Below, in pieces: positions 1-7,223 of a DNA stretch of 35,080 nucleotides (the first letter of the stretch is position 1; the number at the start of each line of letters is the position of its first letter). The stretch lies in NCBI GenBank assembly GCA_023436245.1, contig JAEZJZ010000082.1, positions 1 through 35,080 of the forward strand, given 5' to 3'. The position numbers and the translations under genes are program-made. This stretch comes from Bacillota bacterium. GTDB lineage: Bacteria > Bacillota > UBA994 > UBA5500. A model generated the notes under the pieces. That model was given only the letters and a program-made list of their open reading frames with translations. It had not been told where the DNA came from and ran no database searches.

Positions 1-297
1 CGGGCAGTCGATCTGGGGGTCTACCTCAATCATGATTGGATGAACACAAGCGAGGAAGCTGAAGCCCTCCGTCAGGAGAAGTTGTCAGTCTTCCTGGATG
101 GCTACCAGTCAGTGCGGCACTTGAGCAACGATGAACTGACGATCATTCAGCTTACTCCGGCGATTCGTCACATCTTCTTGATGGGCCACGTGCTCCGGCA
201 CACGACGGTGTACCAGGGCTGGAGTTGGGCCAACGACAGCTTCATCGACTGGCACATGCGCTGGTTCCGCCATTGGCACGAACGTGGTCCGCGCTGA
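1..297 (+). CDS. Phosphotransferase (APH-like) C-terminal fragment, 5' truncated by window edge
   Basis: The frame is open from base 1 and ends at TGA 295-297, giving about 98 residues. The internal ATG at 40 is not the start, because the frame continues upstream as RAVDLGVYLNHDW. The sequence has the feel of the C-terminal helical part of the aminoglycoside/choline/homoserine-type phosphotransferase (APH) fold: an acidic/aromatic DLGVYLN strand, then FLDGYQSVRHLSNDEL, then an aromatic-rich helix ending WFRHWHERG. In that family this part packs behind the catalytic lobe and shapes the substrate pocket. The catalytic HxD and DFG-like motifs would lie upstream, outside the window, so the substrate cannot be judged. 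The family call rests on this pattern only. Confidence 0.6.
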   Translation, partial: RAVDLGVYLNHDWMNTSEEAEALRQEKLSVFLDGYQSVRHLSNDELTIIQLTPAIRHIFLMGHVLRHTTVYQGWSWANDSFIDWHMRWFRHWHERGPR

Positions 298-418
298 TCA
301 TGCAGCAGGGTGGGCGGCGTTCGAACAGCATCGGTCGAGTCAGCTGGTCGCAGGAAATTGAAGCTACTCAGGGAATGGTGAAGGAATGGGCACCATAGCT
401 ACCGGGAGGGGTGAGCGA

Positions 419-832
419 GTGAAGATCGTGGTCATGGATGGTCAGGGCGGAAAGATCGGCAAGCTGCTGGTGGAGCAGTTCAAGCGGAGCCTGCCAGAGC
501 AGAGCCTCACCGCGATCGGCACCAACAGCATCGCCACCGCGGCCATGCTCAGGGCGGGGGCTGACTTTGGGGCAACCGGCGAGAACCCGGTGGTCTACAA
601 CTGTCTGGACGCTGATCTGATTATCGGGCCGCTGGGAATCATCGTGGCCAACTCCCTGCTGGGGGAAGTGACCCCGGCCATGGCGACAGCAGTCGGACAG
701 AGCAAGGCGAAGAAGATTCTCATTCCGGTCAGCAAGTGCGGCTGTGTAGTGATTGGGGCAGCGGATCTGCCGGTCAGCGACTACATTGCCCTGGCAGTGA
801 GCGAAGCAGAACAGTTGCTCCGCGGCCGATAG
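419..832 (+). CDS. DUF3842 family protein
   Basis: About 137 residues of the DUF3842 family, found in anaerobic Bacillota and of unknown function. The N-terminus reads VKIVVMDGQGGKIGKLLVEQ, a glycine-rich beta-alpha-beta start like a nucleotide-binding fold. Conserved family stretches follow: IGTNSIATAAMLRAGA, GATGENPVVYN, IIGPLGIIVANSLLGEVTPA and KKILIPVSKCG. I start it at GTG 419, because GGGAGGGG lies about 8 bases upstream and the family begins at this strand. The longer frame from ATG 386 has AAGGA touching its start codon, which is too close. No partner gene is obvious: the upstream gene is a truncated kinase and the downstream gene converges across a terminator. Confidence 0.85.
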   Translation: MKIVVMDGQGGKIGKLLVEQFKRSLPEQSLTAIGTNSIATAAMLRAGADFGATGENPVVYNCLDADLIIGPLGIIVANSLLGEVTPAMATAVGQSKAKKILIPVSKCGCVVIGAADLPVSDYIALAVSEAEQLLRGR

Positions 833-846
833 CAGTCAAAGCAACA

Positions 847-890
847 AAGAGCGGCATGTCCCAGTCAGTCGACTGGGCATGCCGCTCCTT
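847..890. terminator. Shared terminator between converging genes
   Basis: A long near-perfect hairpin pairs GAGCGGCATG-T-CCCAGTC with GACTGGGCATGCCGCTC around the short loop AGTC. It is followed by CCTTTT on the + strand and by CTTTGTT on the - strand. It sits between the DUF3842 stop (832) and the kinase-like stop (892), so it probably ends both transcripts. Confidence 0.8.
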
Positions 891-891
891 T

Positions 892-1980
892 TCAGCGACG
901 GATGACAAGATCGCTCTGGGCAACCACATCCAGCTCCCGAAAATAGCGATTCTCCAGGGGAATCCATTCGCGCTTGAAGCGCTTGAGCATTGCTTCTCCA
1001 TTCCTCTGCCGGATCCGGTGGAGTTGCTCCTCCGGCGCAATCTCCAGGAAGACTTTGAGCTGGTAGCTGTCCACGAGGGTGGGGTGCATACTGTAGGAAC
1101 CTTCAACGACATTCAATTGCTTGGGAGAGACCGACACTGGTGCTGTCAGTGTCGCCAGTCTGCAATCGTAGGGTTGGTAAGCGAACTGGCGACCGGAATG
1201 CAGCCCCGCAATTACCTCCTGTCGGAAACGAAGATAATCCACATTTCCGCCTGTTTCCGCCAAACGGGCCTCCGTCCGCAGAGTGGGCGGCAAGAAGAAG
1301 TCATCCATGTGGAAGATGTTGCAGTCATAAACCTGTCCAATCAAGGTAGCGAGCGTGCTCTTGCCGGAGCCACTGTAGCCGTCAATGGCCACATTCACCA
1401 CGCGCTCGGAGGCAAGCAAAGCGTCCAGTCGACAGAACAACTGGAAGAATTCCCGATACGCTGCCTGCACCACCCGGTATGCCGGGTGGTAACTACTTCG
1501 AAAAACATCGCTGTGGCTCTCCGGAGGGTAGCCCTGATCTCGGTATGTGCGTAGATAGGCAGCGACCTCCGACGGAACATAGGGTAGCTTACCACTGGTG
1601 CATAGATCGCTGAAGAACTGCAGCTTCTGCTCCAGGCCGGAGATGCTGCCATGCCAGGAGTTAGCCGTGGAGACAAAGAAGCGGTTCACGGTGTTCAAGC
1701 GAATGCCGGATTCTGCAATCGCGCCCAGATGCAGGCGACAGAGGCCGTTGCCGATGTCTTCAAAGGCTGTCCGTCGAGAATCGTGGTCCGTGTTCTGGCA
1801 ATAGTTGCTCATTTCCTCAGCCAGCCGTCTCAGACTGGCCTGTTCATCTGCGATCAGATGCCCACCCGCGAACTCGTTTTGATAAATCAGTTTGACCATG
1901 TCCTGCATCGCCATGATGGGGTAGCGGCGATGATGCTGCAGCAGTATCGCTCTCAGATCCTCAAGCTTTTCCATGATCAA
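892..1980 (-). CDS. Two-part protein: uncharacterised N-terminal domain plus uridine-kinase-like P-loop kinase
   Basis: 362 residues. The C-terminal half (about 190-362) is a P-loop kinase of the uridine/pantothenate/nicotinamide-riboside kinase group: Walker A GYSGSGKST near residue 200, a following HMDDFFLPP (the usual acidic substrate-binding strand), then VVEGSYSMHP, HRIRQRNGEAMLKRF as a lid-like arginine segment, and WIPLENRYF. The N-terminal ~185 residues match no domain I can name but have conserved-looking stretches: YQNEFAGGHLI, IGNGLCRLHL and SHSDVFRSSYHPAYRVV. The TTG start overlaps the TGA of the upstream ECF gene by four bases, with AAGG 9 bases upstream; ATG 1974 is the alternative. 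This coupling suggests it phosphorylates what the transporter brings in. The substrate is unknown. Confidence 0.8.
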   Translation of the reverse strand: MIMEKLEDLRAILLQHHRRYPIMAMQDMVKLIYQNEFAGGHLIADEQASLRRLAEEMSNYCQNTDHDSRRTAFEDIGNGLCRLHLGAIAESGIRLNTVNRFFVSTANSWHGSISGLEQKLQFFSDLCTSGKLPYVPSEVAAYLRTYRDQGYPPESHSDVFRSSYHPAYRVVQAAYREFFQLFCRLDALLASERVVNVAIDGYSGSGKSTLATLIGQVYDCNIFHMDDFFLPPTLRTEARLAETGGNVDYLRFRQEVIAGLHSGRQFAYQPYDCRLATLTAPVSVSPKQLNVVEGSYSMHPTLVDSYQLKVFLEIAPEEQLHRIRQRNGEAMLKRFKREWIPLENRYFRELDVVAQSDLVIRR

Positions 1981-2534
1981 TCAGGTTGGCCTTGGCCAAG
2001 GGTCAGACCAGCAATTAAGCTGGACCTCGCCAGGGCGAACATGATCAGAGGAATGAGCACTAGTTGCAGCAGAATCCCAGGGATGGCGTTCAGGAGCGCA
2101 CCACCCAGAAACAGCTTCCAGGTGAAGGCGTTGCCCCCGAGGCGGAAGAGCAGCATGCTGGCCACTCCCCAAACGATTCTACCGATGATCATGGCTGCGA
2201 TCAGCGCTGGATAGACTGAGGCAGCCTTTCTGGACGGCAAGCGATAGATGTACCCGGCCGCCAGTCCATACGCCGCCAACTCAAATGACATGGCCACAGC
2301 CGTAGGAAACATGGGCGGCATGCCAAAGAGCAGGCTTCTGAACACGGGTGTGATCAGGCCAACCACCAATCCGTATTGCCAGCCACAGATGAGTCCGCAA
2401 AGCAGCGCTGGCAGGTGCATCGGCAGCAACCTGCTGCCCAGACTAGGGATCTGGGCGGTCAAGAACGGCAGCAGCAGGCCGAGTGCTAGAGAAAGCCCAG
2501 ATAGCGTCAAGTTCCTGGTTGATGAGTTCCTCAC
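1977..2534 (-). CDS. ECF transporter S component (substrate-binding membrane subunit)
   Basis: About 185 residues, nearly all hydrophobic, with five to six membrane segments. The family-type signature is GSRLLPMHLPALLCGLICGW, then GLVVGLITPVFRSLLFGMPPM. The LLPMHLPxLLxG and SLLxGMPP motifs are typical of S components, including pantothenate-type ones. S components bind a vitamin or small metabolite and work with a shared EcfT/EcfA module, which is not in this window, so this is probably a group II system using a module encoded elsewhere. I start it at GTG 2534 because GGAGGGG lies five bases upstream; the longer ATG at 2564 has no site and would place GGAGGGG inside the gene. Substrate unassigned. 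Confidence 0.88.
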   Translation of the reverse strand: MRNSSTRNLTLSGLSLALGLLLPFLTAQIPSLGSRLLPMHLPALLCGLICGWQYGLVVGLITPVFRSLLFGMPPMFPTAVAMSFELAAYGLAAGYIYRLPSRKAASVYPALIAAMIIGRIVWGVASMLLFRLGGNAFTWKLFLGGALLNAIPGILLQLVLIPLIMFALARSSLIAGLTLGQGQPD

Positions 2535-2667
2535 AGTTTCCCCTCCGTATACAAAAAATACCATAACAATACCGCCTTCCTAGGGAAGACAAGCACCTTC
2601 ATGGTACAACTATTAACAATACAGTCGTATGCAAATAGACCGGCGACTTCAGTCAGCCACTGCAAGC

Positions 2668-2696
2668 ATTCTAGCACAGCGGCAACTGAGGCTCAA
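2668..2696 (-). promoter_or_regulatory. Putative sigma-A promoter of the ECF/kinase operon
   Basis: On the - strand TTGAGC (2696-2691) and TAGAAT (2673-2668) are separated by exactly 17 bases. Transcription would start near 2661, leaving a leader of about 125 bases before GTG 2534. The leader contains a small hairpin (CTTCC-CTAG-GGAAG type) but no riboswitch I recognise. Confidence 0.5.
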
Positions 2697-2756
2697 GCAG
2701 GATTATGGTACGGCAGTCAGCGAGCAGCAGGCGAGACTGGTCAGGTCTGTCAGAGC

Positions 2757-2844
2757 CTCGGCATGCCGAGCCGATCCCTGCCCACAGCATGCTGTGGTGC
2801 TACGACCCTAGGGAAATCGGACTTTCTGAACGCTCTCGCGTGCC
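2757..2844 (+). repeat. GCATGC-rich palindromic element, copy A
   Basis: Two short palindromes, CTCGGCATGCCGAG (2757-2770) and CACAGCATGCTGTG, are followed by GCTACG, then GGACTTTCTGAACGCTCTCGC up to 2844. A second copy of the same ordered blocks lies in inverted orientation at 4515-4665. The element is non-coding and looks like a REP- or MITE-type dispersed repeat rather than a gene. Confidence 0.6.
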
Positions 2845-2943
2845 GAGCCAATGCCGGTAAGATGTTGCAACGAACCGCCCGTTGCCCAGTCGCATGCATG
2901 CGACCTCTACGGGTGTTCGCACAGGTCTTCATGTGCGGCTTCT

Positions 2944-3450
2944 CTATGCCGGGCCCATTTCCGCGGATGCATACGCATCCCGGGTAAGGCAATAGCGCAG
3001 TATGCCGGGTTCCCCCGCCGTTGGCACCATCCCAATCTTCTCGAGGATCTTCTGCGATGCCAGATTATCAACAGCACAGCCGCCGTCAATGCGCTCAATT
3101 TCCATCCTGGAGAAACCAAACTCCAGCATCCGCCTGGCACACTCGGTAGCGTAGCCCCGCCTGCGGTGTTCTACATCGATTAAGTAGAAGATCTCCACCG
3201 TCTCGCCGCTTCGACCATCCAGCCCGCACCAGCCGATGATGCTGCCGGTGCTGTTCAGGAAGACGCCAAAACAGGCATGAACAATCCTTCCGGGACGATT
3301 CTGCGCATGATTAGCCTGCATCCACTCGATCGCCTTCACTGCCTCAGCTGAGGGAATCTCACCCTTGCCGAAGTTCCACATTCTCGCGACCTCGTCCAGA
3401 TCGTTATGGCTCACTGCCCGCAGCGTAGTGTCTGCGAGTCTATACTCCAT
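2944..3450 (-). CDS. GNAT family N-acetyltransferase (RimJ/RimL-like)
   Basis: 168 residues from ATG 3450, which has GGGAGG eight bases upstream; a longer TTG reading from 3477 also has a GGAGG but adds residues not typical of the family. The order of elements is right for the RimJ/RimL/SpeG branch: LRAVSHNDLDEVARMW at the start, GSIIGWCGLD on beta-4, the acetyl-CoA loop in DVEHRRRGYATECARRMLEFGF (R/Q-x-x-G-x-G/A equivalent RRRGYA), then AVDNLASQKILEKIGM, the usual N-x-x-S-x-x-x-x-x-K-x-G-F/M ending. It would transfer an acetyl group from acetyl-CoA to an amine; the acceptor is unknown. It lies between the two inverted palindromic elements. Confidence 0.85.
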   Translation of the reverse strand: MEYRLADTTLRAVSHNDLDEVARMWNFGKGEIPSAEAVKAIEWMQANHAQNRPGRIVHACFGVFLNSTGSIIGWCGLDGRSGETVEIFYLIDVEHRRRGYATECARRMLEFGFSRMEIERIDGGCAVDNLASQKILEKIGMVPTAGEPGILRYCLTRDAYASAEMGPA

Positions 3451-3797
3451 CTGCAAAGCCTCCCATCTAACCTGCAATACTCCTCCCGCCGGTGGCCTCA
3501 GCCAGGCAGGTACCCCTTAGGAGATCCACATCGCCCTCATCGGGCTCGGTAGCCAGCGCCCAAGAAGATTGTAAAAAGAGATCTTCATCCCGCCGCCACT
3601 CAAGTAGCCCTGGGTAGAGTCTTGCGAGCGGACCCACATGACGCTCTTCTGCGTGAGTTGCTATAGTTTCCAATGAAAACCACTGTGTTTAGTGCTCAAA
3701 GGCACTGTCGAGATTGGGAGGGTAAGGTCATGGCGAGCCTCGCTGGCGAGATCTTGATCAAACGTTCTGACGAAGAGAACAGTGGGCAGCTCAACGG
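3451..3797. other. Intergenic region upstream of GNAT and DUF1287 genes
   Basis: About 350 bases between divergent genes. A 68-residue - strand frame (3467-3673) exists but has no recognisable family and no strong start signal. I see no convincing promoter, RNA gene or strong hairpin. Confidence 0.5.
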
Positions 3798-4516
3798 ATG
3801 CGCAAGCAGAAACGTAGGCGCGGCCCCTTGATGCTAGTGGTGCGGCTGTTGCTGCTGATCGTCGGCTACGGCGGGGTCTATCTGGCGAACTACTGGAATC
3901 TGCTCCCGAGGAGATACTACTCGGCGGCCCACTTTGGCGTTTCCACCGTCCACAGTGAAGTGGACTTCAACTGCAACGGCGTCGACGACTATACTGACAT
4001 TATGCTCGGTGCCCGCGAGGATGCCAAGAACAGGCCTCGCAATGACGGAGCCTACCAGCCGGGGGGCTATCCGCCGGACAATATTGGGGTTTGCACCGAT
4101 GTGATCTGGCGCGCCTTCAAGCGGGCGGGGTACAGCCTGAAAGACATGGTCGACGCAGACATTGCTGCGCACAGTGACCTCTATCCTCGGGCGACCACGC
4201 CCGAACCGAGCATCGACTTCCGGCGTGTTCCCAACCTGATGGTCTACTTTCAGCGTCATGCCATCTCCTTGACGACCGATCTGACCCAGATTGCCGAGTG
4301 GCAGCAGGGAGATGTCGTCATCTTCGGCAGTAATCACATCGCCATCATCTCCGACCGGCGAAACGCCGATGGCATACCTACATCATTCACAACTCCGGGC
4401 AGCCGCGGTGCGAGGAAGACGCGCTGACCCGCTCCCAGACGCCGATCACCGGGCATTATCGCTTTGATGCCAGTCGGTTGAGCGCGGCAACGCTGGTGGT
4501 CTACGCAGGACCCTAG
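3798..4516 (+). pseudogene. DUF1287 family protein with one-base frameshift
   Basis: The first frame gives a basic N-terminus and a single membrane helix (LMLVVRLLLLIVGYGGVYL), then the family's hallmark stretches: the Ca-loop-like DFNCNGVDDYTDIMLGARED, YQPGGYPPDNIGVCTDVIWRAF (Cys at 99) and QGDVVIFGSNHIAIISDRRN (His at 180), ending NADGIP. It then drifts out of family and stops at 4427. From 4379 the +1 frame resumes the family exactly: YIIHNSGQPRCEEDALT, then ITGHYRFD and VVYAGP, to TAG 4514-4516. One base is missing near 4377-4379. Repaired, the protein would be about 239 residues. The Cys/His layout resembles NlpC/P60-type cell-wall hydrolases, though the function of DUF1287 is not established. 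It is either a recent mutation or a sequencing error. Confidence 0.85.
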
Positions 4517-4665
4517 CAGGCGAGAGCGCTTGGAAAGTCGCTCTTTTCCCCACCGTAGCTCCCGCAGCATGCTGCGGGATAAGGATCGCCGAGCCACTAC
4601 GAGAGACAAAATGAACAGTCTCGCATGCGGTGGGCCGGGAGCGGCTCGGCATGCCGCGCCGCTAC
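4515..4665 (-). repeat. GCATGC-rich palindromic element, copy B (inverted)
   Basis: Read on the - strand, this repeats copy A's blocks in the same order: CGGCATGCCGAGCC, then CGCAGCATGCTGCG, GCTACG, GCGACTTTCCAAGCGCTCTCGC. It carries about 85 extra bases between the first two blocks, including another TCGCATGCGG palindrome. It begins at the stop codon of the DUF1287 gene. Its hairpins may also end transcription of the neighbouring genes. Confidence 0.55.
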
Positions 4666-4725
4666 GGAGGACGAGTTGAACCTTCCCGCAGGCCAGAGGG
4701 GAGCCGGCAGATTGTCTCCCGATCG

Positions 4726-5172
4726 CTACTGTTCTCCCCAGCGATACTTCTTGTTCTGCCGTAGCTTGTCTAGTTGACAATGCAGGCAAAGTCCATTGTG
4801 GCAGCAGATTGCTCCGCCACATTCCGGACAAGTCCACTTCTCCCTCTCCCGGTCAAGCAAGTCGTCCATGCCCTGGTCTCTGATCAACTCCAGGTTTTCC
4901 AACATACTCATGTGGTACTTGGCGCGATAGCGTTGATCGAGCAACTGCAAACGGTGGCAGGGGAAATTGTCACACTCGTAGCAAAACCGAACGTGCCCCT
5001 TGCCCACCAGGTCGCAATCCCGCTTCATGTAGGTGCAGTTCTTCCCGCGGGGCTGACAGCCAACGCAATACCTGCGGTTAAAGCCCTGTTGATTCAGCTG
5101 ATTGGTCATCGCCAAGTAGCTAACGCAAAGTGCGCAGTTCATCCCGCAGGGAGCGATCAATGCTGCTTGCAT
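4726..5172 (-). CDS. DUF3795 domain, cysteine-rich putative metal-binding protein
   Basis: 148 residues with 18 cysteines. The N-terminus APCGMNCALCVSYLA and the next block YCVGCQPRGKNC, then CDLVGKGHVRFCYECDNFPCHRL, are the classic DUF3795 pattern, a small family of unknown function that probably binds zinc or an iron-sulfur cluster. The C-terminus adds WTCPECGGAICCHNGLCLHC, a zinc-ribbon-like knuckle that closes the protein. The ATG at 5172 opens directly into the conserved motif; the nearest purine-rich site (AAGGGTGG) is about 14 bases away, so translation signals are weak. It stands alone, with a short palindrome (CAAACGTTTG, 5200-5209) upstream. Confidence 0.85.
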   Translation of the reverse strand: MQAALIAPCGMNCALCVSYLAMTNQLNQQGFNRRYCVGCQPRGKNCTYMKRDCDLVGKGHVRFCYECDNFPCHRLQLLDQRYRAKYHMSMLENLELIRDQGMDDLLDREREKWTCPECGGAICCHNGLCLHCQLDKLRQNKKYRWGEQ

Positions 5173-5278
5173 ACTCAGTCAACACGCCACCCTTCTCGGC
5201 AAACGTTTGGTTACTAACATCTGGAGTATATCAGATGGCAAGAGTTGATCCAATGGTTGCCATTAGCTTGCAACAGAA

Positions 5279-5309
5279 AGCCGGATGTGTCGGAACGCCA
5301 CATCCGGCT
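5279..5309 (-). terminator. Terminator of the padR/ABC transporter operon
   Basis: An 11-base perfect stem, AGCCGGATGTG with CACATCCGGCT, has a nine-base loop and is followed on the - strand by TTTCTGTT. It lies 18 bases past the permease stop. Confidence 0.8.
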
Positions 5310-5326
5310 ACAACAGTCCCCTGGAG

Positions 5327-6097
5327 TTATGCCGACCGTTGCCTGTATGCCTTCATGGCGAAGAAGTAGGCTACGACGGTAACGCCAAGGCACCAAGCGA
5401 GCGCAACCCAGATCTCGCTGCCCAGCGGCTGCCGTGAGAGTAGCGCCCGGACGGCCTCCACGATCGAGGTCACCGGCTGGTTCTCGGCGAAGGCACGCAC
5501 TGCCCGGGGCATCGTCTCTGTCGGCACAAACGCGGAACTGATGAACGGCAGGAAGATCAGCGGGTAAGAGAAGGCGCCTGCACCGTCCACTGACTTTGCG
5601 GATAGTCCGGCAATCGCCGCAATCCAGGTCAGCGCTAGCGTGAACAGGGCCAGGATACCGGCCACGGCCAGCCATGACAGCACTCCTGCTGACGAGCGGA
5701 AGCCCATCAGCAGCGCTACCAGGATGATCACCAGCACTGAAATCGCGTTGGACACCAGTGAGGTCAGTACATGCCCCCATAGTGCAGCCGAACGCGCAAT
5801 CGGCATGGAGTGAAACCGTTCGAAGATGCCTCTTTGCATGTCCATGAACAGGCGGTAAGCCGTATAGGCGATGCCGCTGGCAATCGCCATCAGCAGAATG
5901 CCGGGCAGCAGGTAGTTCACATAGTTGTCTGTGCCGGCCTGTATCGCGCCGCCGAAGACGTAGACGAACAGCAGCATCATCGCAATCGGAGTGATGGTGA
6001 CCGTGATGATGGTATCCGTGCTGCGGAAAACATGGCGCATGGAGCGCCCCAACATCACGCCCATATCGCTGAAGAAGTGTCTGTTCACGTTCTCCAT
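5327..6097 (-). CDS. ABC-2 type transporter permease (DrrB-like)
   Basis: 256 residues from ATG 6097, which follows the ATPase stop by one base and uses AAGGAGGG inside the end of the ATPase gene. It has about six membrane segments and the ABC-2 layout: a cytoplasmic start (MLGRSMRHVFRSTDTIIT), a first long extracellular turn, YLLPGILLMAIASGIAYTAY, the cytoplasmic coupling segment RGIFERFHSMPIARSAALWGH, and the late PLIFLPFISSAFVPTETMP turn typical of daunorubicin-type (DrrB) exporters. It would form the membrane channel for the adjoining ATPase and export a drug or lipid-like molecule. The 16 extra residues of the longer frame are Ser/Arg-rich and lie over the ATPase gene, so I left them out. 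Confidence 0.92.
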   Translation of the reverse strand: MENVNRHFFSDMGVMLGRSMRHVFRSTDTIITVTITPIAMMLLFVYVFGGAIQAGTDNYVNYLLPGILLMAIASGIAYTAYRLFMDMQRGIFERFHSMPIARSAALWGHVLTSLVSNAISVLVIILVALLMGFRSSAGVLSWLAVAGILALFTLALTWIAAIAGLSAKSVDGAGAFSYPLIFLPFISSAFVPTETMPRAVRAFAENQPVTSIVEAVRALLSRQPLGSEIWVALAWCLGVTVVAYFFAMKAYRQRSA

Positions 6098-6098
6098 G

Positions 6099-6857
6099 TT
6101 ACTTGCCCTCCTTCTTGCCGATGACGGCGAGGAAGATCTCCTCAAGCGTCGGCTGCTTCTGCACGTACTCCACCTGGTCGGGTGGGAACAGCTGCTTCAG
6201 TTCGGCCAGTGTGCCGTTGGCGATGATCTTGCCCTCGTGGAGAATGGCGATACGGTCGGCCAGTTGCTCAGCTTCCTCCAAGTATTGCGTGGTCAGGAAC
6301 ACGGTCGCGCCGCCGCCCGATAGCTCCTTGACAGTCCGCCAAACCTCGAGGCGCCCCTCAGGATCAAGCCCGGTGGTCGGCTCATCGAGAAAGATGATCT
6401 GCGGTTTCCCCACCAGGCTCATCGCGATGTCCAGCCGGCGACGCATGCCGCCGGAATAGGTTGCCACCCGGCGGTCGGCGGCATCGCTCAGACCGAAGCG
6501 CTGCAACAGATCAGCGGCGATCTGCTGCGGGTTGGTCAGGTGCCGCAACTTGGCGATCATGACCAAGTTCTCCCGCCCGGTCAGAATCTCGTCTACGGCG
6601 GCGAACTGCCCGGTCAGGCTGATCGACTGGCGCACATTGTCCGCGTCTTTTGCCACGTCAAATCCGTTGACTGTGACGGTTCCGCTGTCTGCTTGCAGCA
6701 GCGTGGAAAGAATCTTGACGACGGTGGTCTTGCCGGCGCCGTTTTGGCCGAGCAGAGCGAAAATACTGCCCTTGTCCACCTCCAGATCCACGCCCTTCAG
6801 CACATGCAGTTGCTTGTAGGACTTTTGCACCCCCTTAAGTTGGATCGCTTTTCTCAT
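6099..6857 (-). CDS. ABC transporter ATP-binding protein (DrrA-like)
   Basis: 252 residues with every nucleotide-binding motif intact: Walker A GQNGAGKTT, the Q-loop region ISLTGQFAAVD, signature YSGGMRRRLDIAMSL, Walker B IIFLDEPTTGLDP and the H-loop replaced by a Gln (VFLTTQYLEEAEQ), as in DrrA-type exporters. The tail after residue 215 is short and ends KKEGK, running into the permease start. ATG 6857 has AAGGAGGATACTGGG upstream. The A subunit powers export through the DrrB-like permease downstream. Position third-to-last in a PadR-led operon is a common arrangement for drug-inducible efflux. Its drug or lipid substrate cannot be read from the sequence. Confidence 0.95.
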   Translation of the reverse strand: MRKAIQLKGVQKSYKQLHVLKGVDLEVDKGSIFALLGQNGAGKTTVVKILSTLLQADSGTVTVNGFDVAKDADNVRQSISLTGQFAAVDEILTGRENLVMIAKLRHLTNPQQIAADLLQRFGLSDAADRRVATYSGGMRRRLDIAMSLVGKPQIIFLDEPTTGLDPEGRLEVWRTVKELSGGGATVFLTTQYLEEAEQLADRIAILHEGKIIANGTLAELKQLFPPDQVEYVQKQPTLEEIFLAVIGKKEGK

Positions 6858-6872
6858 CCCAGTATCCTCCTT

Positions 6873-7223
6873 CTACTTCCCTTTATCCGTGACCCTCTGC
6901 ATGGCTCTGGTGACATCTCTGTTAGCAGACTCTTGATAGATGTCTGCGTAAGTCTTCGAGTCTTTGATCAGATCGTCGCAGAAAGCCGCTACGTCACTCC
7001 CAGTCACCTCGAGTACGCCTTTCCCCAGGACCGCGCCCTCTGCAAACAGATCGACAATCCCAGAGAGCAAGCCAATCCCCTCGGTAAGCTCAACCGGACC
7101 GACCTTGTAGAGATATTTCTGAATCTCTTCGTAAACGACTTGATACTCTTGCGGGAGCGCCTTCACCCGCGCCATGTGCGCCCGCCACGCTCTCTTGCCT
7201 GCGATGATATCTCGTATCGTCAT
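6873..7223 (-). CDS. DUF1048 family protein (second copy)
   Basis: 116 residues of the DUF1048 family: small, helical, cytoplasmic proteins that sit between PadR regulators and ABC genes in many Bacillota; function unknown. Visible family elements are the AWRAHMARVKALPQEYQVVYEEIQ start, a central GLLSGIVDLFAEGAVLGKGVLEVTG segment with the V-x-G/D-x-x-V-x-x-F-x-x-x-L pattern, and CDDLIKDSKTY. It shares layout with the upstream copy (K/R-L-P-x-x-Y-x-x-x-x-x-x-I near the start; G-x-G-V-x-E-V in the middle), so the pair probably came from a duplication. Its ATG overlaps the upstream stop by four bases (ATGA). Confidence 0.88.
   Translation of the reverse strand: MTIRDIIAGKRAWRAHMARVKALPQEYQVVYEEIQKYLYKVGPVELTEGIGLLSGIVDLFAEGAVLGKGVLEVTGSDVAAFCDDLIKDSKTYADIYQESANRDVTRAMQRVTDKGK

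Larger units (their letters stand above)
2535..2943. other. Intergenic region between ECF operon and GNAT gene
   Basis: About 400 bases without a supported gene. It holds the ECF leader and promoter (2534-2696), palindromic element copy A (2757-2844) and further hairpins, notably TCGCATGCATGCGA near 2890 and GGATGCATACGCATCC, which falls just inside the end of the GNAT gene. Short open frames on both strands here have no start signal or recognisable sequence. Confidence 0.6.

Noticed and set aside
736..1554. + strand frame of 272 residues antisense to the kinase-like gene
   Set aside because: It crosses the strong terminator and overlays the P-loop kinase, with no recognisable domain.
3467..3673. 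68-residue - strand frame upstream of the GNAT gene
   Set aside because: No family, overlaps the GNAT start region and has no convincing start.
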